Part shown: positions 12,601 through 22,886 of the stretch, one piece after another | How positions within the stretch are numbered: the stretch's first letter is position 1 | Layout of the letters: every line of letters begins with the position of its first letter | NCBI GenBank assembly: GCA_036785325.1 | Contig: JAXIVH010000007.1 | Location: forward strand, 14,469,849 to 14,533,848 | Direction: 5' to 3' | Source of the DNA: Urophycis tenuis | Lineage: Eukaryota > Chordata > Actinopteri > Gadiformes > Phycidae | Length of the DNA stretch: 64,000 bases | The notes under the pieces: model-generated | Seen by the model: the letters and a program-made list of their open reading frames with translations, nothing else | Told to the model about the DNA's origin: nothing | Database searches by the model: none | Translations under genes and position numbers: made by a program

Positions 12601-15600
12601 TACGGCGGCTGCACTGCATCCTGTAGGAAGACCCTGCAGTGCTTAGTGAGAGCAGCTGAGAAGATCATCGGTGCTCCCCTCCCCTCCCTCCAGGACACCT
12701 ACAACACACGCCTGGCGTGTGTTGAGGGCGACTCCACCCACCCTTCCCACTGCCTCTTCAACCTCCTGCCCTCTGGGAGGAGGATGAGGAGTCTCAAGGC
12801 AAGGACCAGCAGACTGAAGGACAGCTTCGTCCATTAGGCGGTCAGGATGCTGAACTCCCATCCAGCACTGACCCCCCTTCTTTCTCTGCCCTCTGCCCGC
12901 ACACACGATGGACATTGACATTGACCCCCACCCATTCCCAGCCCAACCCACCCCCCCCACCCATTCACCCCCAGACACCTGCACACAACCCCTCTCCCCA
13001 AGAGCCTGGACTTTAATCACCACCCATCCACCACCACACACCTGCTCCCCACCATGCACAGCCCCACCACCACCACCCCCCACCACCATGCACAGCCACT
13101 TTACACTTTACACTTGAACACTGTCCATACTGTTTATAAATCTGTTTATAGATCTGTTATACAACTGTTCATACTGTTTATACTTTTTATAGCTTTTATA
13201 CACTGTTTATACAACTGTTTATACACTTTGTTTATACAATGTCAATACTGTGTATTTAGTACCGCTTACTACTGTCCATACTTGCACCTCAACTGTTTAC
13301 ACTGTTTATATCATTTGTATATATTCGCGACCCCTTTATATTTAGATTTTTTTGTATTCATATTTTTATATATTTATTTATATTTTGCATGTGTGTCTAG
13401 CACCAGGGATTGAGGGAAACGGCATTTCGGTTTTTTTTTTCTGTACATTCATGGAAACTGACAATAAAGTTTACTTGACTTGACTTGAGGGGGCGTTACG
13501 TTATGTTAGGTTAGCTAATGAGAGGACGTTACGTAATGTTACGATACGTCACGTTGTTAGCTTAACTAGCGAGGGGGCGTTACGTTATGTTTGGTTAGCT
13601 AATGAGAGGACGTTATGCGATGTTACGATACGTCACGTTGTTAGCTTAGTTAGCGAGGGGGCGTTACGTTATGTTAGGTTAGCTAATGAGAGGACGTTAT
13701 GCAATGTTATAATACGTCACGTTGTTAGCTTAGCTAGTGAGGGGGCGTTACGTTATGTTAGCTTAGCTAATGAGAGGACGTTACGTAATGTTACCATACG
13801 TCACGTTGTTAGTTTAACTAGCGAGGGGGCGTTACGTTATGTTAGGTTAGCAAATGAGAGGACGTTACGTAATGTTACGATACGTCATGTTATGTTAGCT
13901 TAGCTAGCGAGGGGGCATTACATTATGTTAGGTTAGCTAATGAGAGGACGTTACGTAATGTTACAATACGTCACATTGTTAGATTAGCTAGCAAGGGGGC
14001 GTTACGTTATGTTAGGTTGACTAATGAGGGGATATTACGTAATGATACGATACGTCACGTTATGTTAGCTTAGCTAGCGAGGGGGCGTTACATTATGTTA
14101 TGCTACGTTACGTTCGTTATGTTACGCTAGCTAGCGAGAGGACATTACGTTATGTTATGTTAGGTTATGTTAGGTCATGTTACGTAGAACAGTGATTCTC
14201 ACTGGCGTAGCGAAGAAGAGAGCCACTCCCATGATGCAGCTCTCCTTGGCCATGGCGTCTCTGGGGTTGATCTCCACGGTTCCTCTGCTGCCCACTACCT
14301 GCAGGAGGAGGTAGTGCACTCTGGAGAAATCCTCTCAACATCATAGTATAAATATTAGAGTATAAATATTGAGTTTAAGCAGCTTATCAACAATTGAGCA
14401 TAGATACTGAATATAAGGAATATAATAGAAATAGAAATAGAAATACTTTATTGATCCCAAGCTGGGAAATTACAACGTAGCAGCAGCATTGAAATACAAA
14501 GAATTAAAGAATGAATGCAATGTAGGAAATAAAGTGTATGTATGTACTGTATAAAAAATATATTAAAATATAAACTAAACTATCAGGAGTATAAATACTG
14601 AGTATCAGTAGTATATTGTCTATCAGGAGTATAAATACCGAGTATCAGTAGTATATTGTGTATCAGGAGTATAAATACTGAGTATCAAAAGTATATTGTG
14701 CATCAGGAATAGAAATACTGAGTATCAGTAGTATATTGTGTACAAAGAGTATAAATACTGAGTATAGGTAGTATATTGTGTATCAAGAGTATAAATACTG
14801 AGTATCAAAAGTATATTTTGTACCAGGAGTATAAATACTGAGTATCAAAAGTATATTGTATATCGGGAGTATAAATACTGAGTATCAAAAGTATATTGTG
14901 TATCGGGAGTATAAATACTGAGTATCAAAAGTATATTGTGCATCAGGAGTATAAATACTGAGTATCAGTAGTATAATGTGTACAAGGAATATAAATACTG
15001 AGTATCAGTAGTATAGTGTGTATCAGGAGTATAAATACTGAGTATCAGTAGTATATTGTGTATCAGGAGTATAAATACTGAGTATCAGTAGTATATTGTG
15101 TATCAGGAGTATAAATACTGAGTATCAGTAGTATATTGTGTATCAGGAGTATAAATACTGAGTATCAGTAGTATAGTGTGTATCAGGAGTATAAATACTG
15201 AGTATCAGTAGTATATTGTGTATCAGGAGTATAAATACTGAGTATCAGTAGTATATTGTGTATCAGGAGTATAAATACTGAGTATCAGTAGTATATTGTG
15301 TATCAGGAGTATAAATACTGAGTATCAGTAGTATATTGTGTATCAGGTTACTCACAGTGACTCTTCCTCCGTGCGTCAACATCTGGAGGTCTCGGCTGAG
15401 GTTGGCGTTAGCTAGCATCTCTACGATGATGTCAGCCCCTTGGCCACCTGTGGCCTCCTAACACACACACTGCATCTGTCCACCATGTCCAGTACACACA
15501 CTTCTACACCAGCCATATCTAGAGCCTTCATACACCACAGGTATCAGAAGATGTGTACCAGGATCTTGTGTGTGTAGCCCTCCTCTCGATGGTTGAACAC

Positions 15601-18600
15601 CTGGTGAGCCCCTTGTTGGAGGACCAGGTCCAGACCAGCCACAGTCCCGGCTGTACCCAGAACCCTGAGGCCCAGGGACCGGGCCAGCTGACACGCTGCT
15701 GTACCCACCTATAGAACATAGAGAACGTGTACAGAACACCTCTCATACAAACCTAGAACGTGGAGAACAGGTGTGTAACGTCTGTTTGTGTGTGTGAATA
15801 TATAGATATGTACAGAGAGAGAGAGAGAGTCAATAGTCAGTGTCTCTCACCCCTCCACTGGCTCCATGGATCAGAACAGTCTCTCCAGCTTTAGCGTGAG
15901 CTCTGGAGACACACACATTATACTGCTGATACACACACAGTACTGTGGTACTATATGTAGTAGTACTGTACTGAGGTAGTACTATATGTAGTAGTACTGT
16001 ACACTGTGAGCTCTGGAGACACACACATTATACTGCTGATACACACACAGTACTGTGGTACTATATGTAGTAGTACTGTACTGAGGTAGTACTATATGTA
16101 GTAGTACTGTACACTGTGAGCTCTGGAGACACACACATTATACTGCTGATACACACACAGTACTGTGGTACTATATGTAGTAGTACTGTACTGAGGTAGT
16201 ACTATATGTAGTAGTACTGTACACTGTGAGCTCTGGAGACACACACATTATACTGCTGATACACACACAGTACTGTGGTACTATATGTAGTAGTACTGTA
16301 CTGAGGTAGTACTATATGCAGTAGTACTGTGTTGAGGTAGTACTTGGTGACGAGGGCCCGGTATGCAGTGCAGTAGGGGACCCCCAGGGCGGCCCCCTCC
16401 TCAGGGCTGAGCCCAGCGGGGAGTCTGAACACACGGTCCTCCCTGGACACCGCGTACTCAGCATAGCCACCGCTGTCTGACGCCGTGGTGAACACACAGT
16501 CCCCCTCCTGTAACACAGAGTTACTAGAAGGGTCCCCCTCCTGCAACACAGAGTTACTAGAGGGGTCCCCCTGCAACACAGAGTTACTAGAGGGGTCCCC
16601 CTCCTGCAACACAGAGTTACTAGAGGGGTCCCCCTCCTGCAACACAGAGTTACTAGAGGGGTCCCCCTGCAACACAGAGTTACTAGAGGGGTCCCCCTCC
16701 TTCAACACAGAGTTACTAGAGGGGTCCTCCTCCTGAAACACAGAGTTACTAGAGGGGTCCCCCTCCTGCAACACAGAGTTACTAGAGGGGTCCCCCTCCT
16801 GAAACACAGAGTTACTAGAGGGGTCCCCCTCCTGCAACACAGAGTTACTAGAGGGGTCCCCTCCTGCAACACAGAGTTACTAGAGGGGTCCCCCTGCAAC
16901 ACAGAGTTACTAGAGGGGTCCCCCTCCTGCAACACAGAGTTACTAGAGGGGCCCCCCTGCAACACAGAGTTACTAGAGGGGTCCCCCTGCAACACAGAGT
17001 TACTAGAGGGGTCCCCCCCCTGCAACACAGAGTTACTAGAGGGGTCCCCCTCCTGCAACACAGAGTTACTAGAGGGGTCCCCCTCCTGCAACACAGAGTT
17101 ACTAGAGGGGTCCCCCTGCAACACAGAGTTACTAGAGGGGTCCCCCTCCTGAAACACAGAGTTACTAGAGGGGTCCTCCTCCTGCAACACAGAGTTACTA
17201 GAGGGGTCCCCCTCCTGCAACACAGAGTTACTAGAGGGGTCCCCCTCCTGCAACACAGAGTTACTAGAGGGGTCCCCCTGCAACACAGAGTTACTAGAGG
17301 GGTCCCCCTGCAACACAGAGTTACTAGAGGGGTCCCCCTCCTGCAACACAGAGTTACTAGAGGGGCCCCCCTGCAACACAGAGTTACTAGAGGGGTCCCC
17401 CTGCAACACAGAGTTACTAGAGGGGTCCCCCCCCTGCAACACAGAGTTACTAGAGGGGTCCCCCTCCTGCAACACAGAGTTACTAGAGGGGTCCCCCTCC
17501 TGAAACACAGAGTTACTAGAGGGGTCCCCCTCCTGCAACACAGAGTTACTAGAGGGGTCCCCCTCCTGCAACACAGAGTTACTAGAGGGGTCCCCCTCCT
17601 GCAACACAGAGTTACTAGAGGGGTCCTCCTCCTGCAACACAGAGTTACTAGAGGGGTCCCCCTCCTGCAACACAGAGTTACTAGAGGGGTCCCCCTGCAA
17701 CACAGAGTTACTAGAGGGGTCCCCCTCCTGCAACACAGAGTTACTAGAGGGGTCCCCCTCCTGCAACACAGAGTTACTAGAGGGGTCCCCCTCCTGAAAC
17801 ACAGAGTTACTAGAGGGGTCCCCCTCCTGAAACACAGAGTTACTAGAGGGGTCCCCCTCCTGCAACACAGAGTTACTAGAGGGGTCCCCCTCCTGCAACA
17901 CAGAGTTACTAGAGGGGTCCCCCTCCTGCAACACAGAGTTACTAGAGGGGTCCTCCTCCTGCAACACAGAGTTACTAGAGGGGTCCCCCTCCTGCAACAC
18001 AGAGTTACTAGAGGGGTCCCCCTCCTGCAACACAGAGTTACTAGAGGGGTCCCCCTCCTGCAACACAGAGTTACTAGAGGGGTCCCCCTCCTGCAACACA
18101 GAGTTACTAGAGGGGTCCCCCTCCTGCAACACAGAGTTACTAGAGGGGTCCCCCTCCTGCAACACAGAGTTACTAGAGGGGTCCCCCTCCTGCAACACAG
18201 AGTTACTAGAGGGGTCCCCCTCCTGCAACACAGAGTTACTAGAGGGGCCCCCCTGCAACACAGAGTTACTAGAGGGGTCCCCCCCCTGCAACACAGAGTT
18301 ACTAGAGGGGTCCCCCTCCTGCAACACAGAGTTACTAGAGGGGTCCCCCTCCTGCAACACAGAGTTACTAGAGGGGTCCCCCTCCTGAAACACAGAGTTA
18401 CTAGAGGGGTCCCCCTCCTGCAACACAGAGTTACTAGAGGGGTCCCCCTCCTGAAACACAGAGTTACTAGAGGGGTCCCCCTCCTGCAACACAGAGTTAC
18501 TAGAGGGGTCCCCCTCCTGAAACACAGAGTTACTAGAGGGGTCCCCCTCCTGCAACACAGAGTTACTAGAGGGGTCCCCTCCTGCAACACAGAGTTACTA

Positions 18601-20683
18601 GAGGGGTCCCCCTCCTGCAACACAGAGTTACTAGAGGGGTCCCCCTGCAACACAGAGTTACTAGAGGGGTCCTCCTCCTGCAACACAGAGTTACTAGAGG
18701 GGTCCTCCTCCTGCAACACAGAGTTACTAGAGGGGTCCCCCTCCTGCAACACAGAGTTACTAGAGGGGTCCCCCCCCTGCAACACAGAGTTACTAGAGGG
18801 GTCCTCCTCCTGAAACACAGAGTTACTAGAGGGGTCCCCCTCCTGCAACACAGAGTTACTAGAGGGGTCCCCCTCCTGCAACACAGAGTTACTAGAGGGG
18901 TCCCCCTCCTGCAACACAGAGTTACTAGAGGGGTCCCCCTCCTGCAACACAGAGTTACTAGAGGGGTCCCCCTCCTGCAACACAGAGTTACTAGAGGGGT
19001 CCCCCTCCTGCAACACAGAGTTACTAGAGGGGTCCCCCTCCTGCAACACAGAGTTACTAGAGGGGTCCTCCTGAAACACAGAGTTACTAGAGGGGTCCCC
19101 CTCCTGCAACACAGAGTTACTAGAGGGGTCCCCCTGCAACACAGAGTTACTAGAGGGGTCCCCCTGCAACACAGAGTTACTAGAGGGGTCCCCCTCCTGC
19201 AACACAGAGTTACTAGAGGGGTCCCCCTCCTGCAACACAGAGTTACTAGAGGGGTCCCCCTCCTGAAACACAGAGTTACTAGAGGGGTCCCCCTCCTGCA
19301 ACACAGAGTTACTAGAGGGGCCCCCCTGCAACACAGAGTTACTAGAGGGGTCCCCCTGCAACACAGAGTTACTAGAGGGGTCCCCCTCCTGAAACACAGA
19401 GTTACTAGAGGGGTCCCCCTCCTGCAACACAGAGTTACTAGAGGGGTCCTCCTGCAACACAGAGTTACTAGAGGGGTCCCCCTCCTGCAACACAGAGTTA
19501 CTAGAGGGGTCCCCCTCCTGCAACACAGAGTTACTAGAGGGGTCCCCCTCCTTCAACACAGAGTTACTAGAGGGGTCCCCCTCCTGCAACACAGAGTTAC
19601 TAGAGGGGTCCCCCTGCAACACAGAGTTACTAGAGGGGTCCCCCTCCTGCAACACAGAGTTACTAGAGGGGTCCTCCTCCTGCAACACAGAGTTACTAGA
19701 GGGGTCCCCCTCCTGCAACACAGAGTTACTAGAGGGGTCCCCCTCCTGCAACACAGAGTTACTAGAGGGGTCCCCCTCCTTCAACACAGAGTTACTAGAG
19801 GGGTCCCCCTCCTGCAACACAGAGTTACTAGAGGGGTCCCCCTCCTGCAACACAGAGTTACTAGAGGGGTCCCCCTCCTTCAACACAGAGTTACTAGAGG
19901 GGTCCCCCTCCTGCAACACAGAGTTACTAGAGGGGTCCCCCTGCAACACAGAGTTACTAGAGGGGTCCCCCTCCTGCAACACAGAGTTACTAGAGGGGTC
20001 CTCCTCCTGCAACACAGAGTTACTAGAGGGGTCCCCCTCCTGCAACACAGAGTTACTAGAGGGGTCCCCCTCCTGCAACACAGAGTTACTAGAGGGGTCC
20101 CCCTCCTTCAACACAGAGTTACTAGAGGGGTCCCCCTCCTGCAACACAGAGTTACTAGAGGGGTCCCCCTGCAACACAGAGTTACTAGAGGGGTCCCCCT
20201 CCTGCAACACAGAGTTACTAGAGGGGTCCCCCTCCTTCAACACAGAGTTACTAGAGGGGTCCCCCTCCTGCAACACAGAGTTACTAGAGGGGTCCCCCTG
20301 CAACACAGAGTTACTAGAGGGGTCCCCCTCCTGCAACACAGAGTTACTAGAGGGGTCCTCCTCCTGCAACACAGAGTTACTAGAGGGGTCCCCCTCCTGC
20401 AACACAGAGTTACTAGAGGGGTCCCCCTCCTGCAACACAGAGTTACTAGAGGGGTCCCCCTGCAACAGAGTTACTAGAGGGGTCCCCCTCCTGCAACACA
20501 GCGTTACGATAGGGGCGGGACCTTCCTTACCTTGAATGATGTCACTTCCTCTCCTACTTCCTGTACCTCTCCGGCCAGGTCCGACCCAGGAGTGTAGGGC
20601 AGCGGGGGGCGGCGGGCGTAGGTCCCAGCCCGGATGTACGTCTCCACCGGGTTGACCCCACACGCACGGACCCGTATCAGAAC
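9682..20683 (-). CDS. cryz: Quinone oxidoreductase / zeta-crystallin, exons 2-8 (first exon not found)
   Basis: NADPH-dependent quinone oxidoreductase of the zinc-free MDR family; cytosolic homotetramer. Exons on the minus strand: 20683-20531, 16507-16344, 15902-15851, 15708-15559, 15457-15356, 14298-14203, 9843-9682. All junctions are GT-AG and phase-consistent (879 bp, 292 aa plus stop). Hallmarks in order: VLIRVRACGVNPVETYIR, the SGGYAEYAV and PYCTAYRAL segments, the nucleotide-binding HGASGG..GTAACQLAR loop, NHREEGY, GADIIVEMLAN, VVGSRGTVEINPRD, and the C-terminal GACGKMVLTM. With the missing ~37-residue first exon the length would be about 329 aa, as in mammals. No match to that exon was seen up to the mrpl37 fragment. 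Several introns carry junction-derived minisatellites (separate entries). The 3' UTR runs into a hAT MITE. Confidence 0.93.
9935..13490 (+). mobile_element. Non-LTR retrotransposon (jockey/CR1-L2 group), degenerate
   Basis: A sense-orientation LINE in the last intron of cryz. It starts around 'ccaagatggtggcg' and ends in an A+T-rich 3' UTR with AATAAA and a (ACTTG)n-type tail. The 10300-10890 region encodes AP-endonuclease fragments (ANVRSLDNKLDEL; VTGDFNHANL) broken by frameshifts. The reverse transcriptase frame 11170-12837 has KAAGPDNI, YRPVALT, LDFSSAFNTI and the catalytic FADDTTV box, followed by a C-terminal domain ending in SLKARTSRLKDSFV. No intact full ORF2 remains. Confidence 0.88.
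11170..12837 (+). pseudogene. LINE reverse transcriptase ORF (fragment)
   Basis: 555-codon open frame with reverse-transcriptase domains 0-7 (KFAYRANRSTDDAI, FLDFSSAFNTI, FVKFADDTTVVG, IKFLGVHL). The endonuclease half lies upstream in other frames, so the polyprotein is interrupted. One motif, the GxPQGSxxxPLLF turn, reads as TGAPPRMRAYPLLF and is degenerate. Confidence 0.85.
13490..14180. repeat. About 86-bp minisatellite (GGGGGCGTTACGTTATGTTA), about 8 copies
   Basis: Imperfect units with CpG-rich 'acgttacgtaatgttacgatacgtcacgtt' blocks, filling the space between the LINE end and cryz exon 7 (14298-14203). The array stops about 20 bp before the exon's donor. Confidence 0.9.
14425..14560 (-). 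mobile_element. LINE 3'-tail fragment
   Basis: 'agaaatactttattgatccc' is the reverse complement of the widespread fish RTE/L2-type LINE 3' end. Only the tail is present. Confidence 0.5.
14580..15350. repeat. 40-bp minisatellite, about 19 copies
   Basis: Unit core 'gtatcaggagtataaatact' with 'gagtatcagtagtatattgt'. On the minus strand it begins about 6-10 bp inside the donor of the cryz exon 15457-15356 and fills most of that intron. Confidence 0.95.
15893..16343. repeat. 110-bp minisatellite carrying the cryz splice acceptor, 4 copies
   Basis: Unit starts recur at 15896, 16006, 16116 and 16226 (period exactly 110 bp). Each unit contains, on the minus strand, TGTGTGTCTCCAG followed by AGCTCAC, which is the acceptor and first seven bases of the exon 15902-15851. 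The array fills the whole intron up to the donor at 16343. Confidence 0.95.
16508..20506. repeat. 33-bp minisatellite amplifying a cryz splice acceptor, about 120 copies
   Basis: About 4 kb of 33-bp units with 30- and 32-bp variants. Read on the minus strand, each has CTCTGTGTTGCAG followed by GAGGGGGAC, nearly identical to the true acceptor at 16508 (CTCTGTGTTACAG|GAGGGGGACTG) and encoding the first residues EGD of the next exon. It occupies essentially the whole intron between exons 20683-20531 and 16507-16344. Long open frames through it (LQEGDPSSNSV repeats) result from the unit length being a multiple of three. Confidence 0.97.
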
Positions 20684-21415
20684 CTGGCAACACACGGAGC
20701 GGATCAGAACCTGGCAACACAGACGCCCTATTGATAACGTTGTTCATGCATCACATGGTCCGGTCCGTACGGTGGAATCATCTGCGTTACGTCGTGGGGT
20801 CTTACTGAGGACATGTACGGGGGTCTCGGTTGGCTTCCTGTCTGCCAGAGACTTTTCTAAATAATAGTTGAACGAGAACCACAGGGCCCTGTGCTCCGAT
20901 CCACGTCATCAGAGACACATTGTGGTTTTGAGTATCTTACTCAATGATGGGGTAAGAAAATACTTCTTGGGCCACCCGGCCCAGCTGGGGGTGCTGGCCC
21001 AGGGGGGCCGGTGTTCCGTATTAACTTGTGACCACGTTAACTGGTGACCGTCCGCCAAACGCGTCTGTGGTTGTCGTAGAAACGACAGATGTTGAAAACG
21101 GGAAAAGGGAACGTAGCTGTCCTCGCAGATGCCTTTGTTCAGTTTCTTACCCGTTATCGTTCCAATTTTAAAAAATAGACCCGAGTCGTCCTTGCAGTCT
21201 TATTTGTGTGAACGCATCAGGTACTCCGTCTGGTTTTAAACGTCGCTTTTGTTTGTAAACAGGAAGAGAGCTAGTTTGCCCTTCCTGCTAAAGTCTCTAA
21301 TACATCTCTAATAAAAACTCTTGAATACATGTGGTCTATGGAGCCTGCTTCAGTAAACATGTATCAGAAGAAATATTTGTCCTTTTGAATGGCCTTATAA
21401 AAAAAGAATCATTTT

Positions 21416-21494
21416 CACGGGAGTCGAACACGTATCATCGTGACAAAATAAACGAAAGACGAGAGCTATTCCAGCTCACCACGAACGCACTGAA
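21416..21494 (-). other. tRNA-like module 1 in left TIR
   Basis: On the minus strand: box-A-like TGGTGAGCTG, then about 40 bp, then box-B-like GTTCGACTCCC. Homologous to module 2 with the same spacing but many substitutions elsewhere. No clean cloverleaf could be folded by eye, so this is a tRNA-derived or tRNA-mimicking segment and is not called a tRNA gene. Confidence 0.4.
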
Positions 21495-21703
21495 GATTTC
21501 GAATGAAGTAACATATACAGCAGACATACAGACTGCCGTCTCTTTTTAACACGGGACGGATAACCACGTTAACTTGTGACCACACCTGGCTCTGTTCCTA
21601 CTAAAGTCTCGAATAAGGCTCTAATACAAATATACATCTACGGGGCCTGCTTGAGTAAACGTGTGTCACCACACCAAGAATAGAAAAAAGAAAAACGAAA
21701 ACT

Positions 21704-21787
21704 TTGTATGGGATTTGAACTCGTACTTTAGTGACAAAACGTACTAAAGGCAGACGCTTAATGCACTTCACCAGAAGCACACTGAAC
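21704..21787 (-). other. tRNA-like module 2 in left TIR
   Basis: On the minus strand: TGGTGAAGTG (box A-like) and GAGTTCAAATCCC (box B consensus), preceded by GTTCAGTGTGCTTC as in module 1. It would be transcribed outward, toward the element's left end. Confidence 0.4.
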
Positions 21788-22594
21788 ACTAGTCCTAAAA
21801 TACCACATACTCTCGTTACACGGGACGGATAACCACGTTAACTTGTGACCACACCTGGCTCTGTTACCGTATGAGCCCTCTGTGCAAATTGCTGACTGGG
21901 TCTCAGAATATTTAATACAACGTTGTATGGTGTAGTTGGTGTTGGAAACGCTGTTCCTGTGAATGTCTGTGAAATGTCTGTAACATTTCCCAAACACATC
22001 TTTGGAGCCTGACTAAGCATGTGTCGTTCAGCCCTTTCGTATACAACATACAATAAGAAACATACAGTGTTTGCTGTGTCTGATTTTCCCAGCCAGGAGA
22101 CGGGAAAATCAGATCAAGTTGTGACCATACGGCTCAGCTGTCACCCCATGCATGCGTTACTTGGAGATACGAATGATTTACAGTATTTCATATTTGGTTG
22201 TGTACAGACATTTAGTTTCAACACAAAGATGCATTGCCGCAAGTGTCTAGTTGTTTATACATGCTGCTGTAATGTAAAAATAAATAAATATATATATATA
22301 TATAAACAAAACAAAAAAACCCAAACATAAACAAACTGGACAAAAATATGGGTTTTCCATCTGTGGCCTCCCTGCACAGACCCAGTGGCTCCACTTGTTG
22401 CACCCTGTGCACTAATTGCCTCATCCTGATTGCACCTGATTGCAGTATTCCTTCACCAAAAAAAACTTAGGCCATGCGCCAGGTGAAATCAGGAGAATAG
22501 GCAAAGTGCTGTGTCCACTTAACCACTTGACAAAGGTATATAAGGTTCCTCAGAGTTTCCAACCATGTTGGAGTAGGTGACAAATGTAGAAAGA

Positions 22595-22600
22595 CACAGA

Positions 22601-22649
<49 letters not shown>

Positions 22650-22659
22650 TCAGATAGAT

Positions 22660-22691
<32 letters not shown>

Positions 22692-22860
22692 GGAGAGTTT
22701 AGGTAAAGTAAGTATAGGTAAGTAATTCATTAAGTATAGAGGTAGAGATAGAGATAGAGTTAGAGATAGTTAGACATAGAGATAGTTAGAGATAGAGATA
22801 GTTAGAGATAGAGTTAGAGTTAGAGATAGTTAGAGATAGGGATAGAGTTAGAGTAGCCTA
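22595..22860. repeat. GAGA / TAGAGATAG simple repeats 5' of the transposon gene
   Basis: (GA)n followed by degenerate 'tagagatagttagagatag' repeats immediately upstream of the transposon gene's ATG at 22887. It may include the promoter/5' UTR; no TATA box could be assigned. Confidence 0.75.
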
Positions 22861-22886
22861 TATAGATTTCATTGAGAGCTGAAGGT

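Larger units (their letters stand above)
21012..22261. repeat. Left terminal inverted repeat of the Ginger-like element
   Basis: 1,250-bp arm mirrored at 28011-29260. It carries internal direct repeats: 'aaccacgttaacttgtgacc' at about 21562 and 21831, with a variant at the tip (21031), roughly 270-530 bp apart. These repeated motifs are candidate transposase-binding sites. Two tRNA-like modules lie between them. Confidence 0.92.

Noticed and set aside
16848..20747. 1,299-codon open frame (QEGDPSSNSVL repeats) and related 618- and 212-codon frames
   Set aside because: Produced by a 33-bp intronic minisatellite with unit length divisible by three; the flanks are cryz exons and splice sites.
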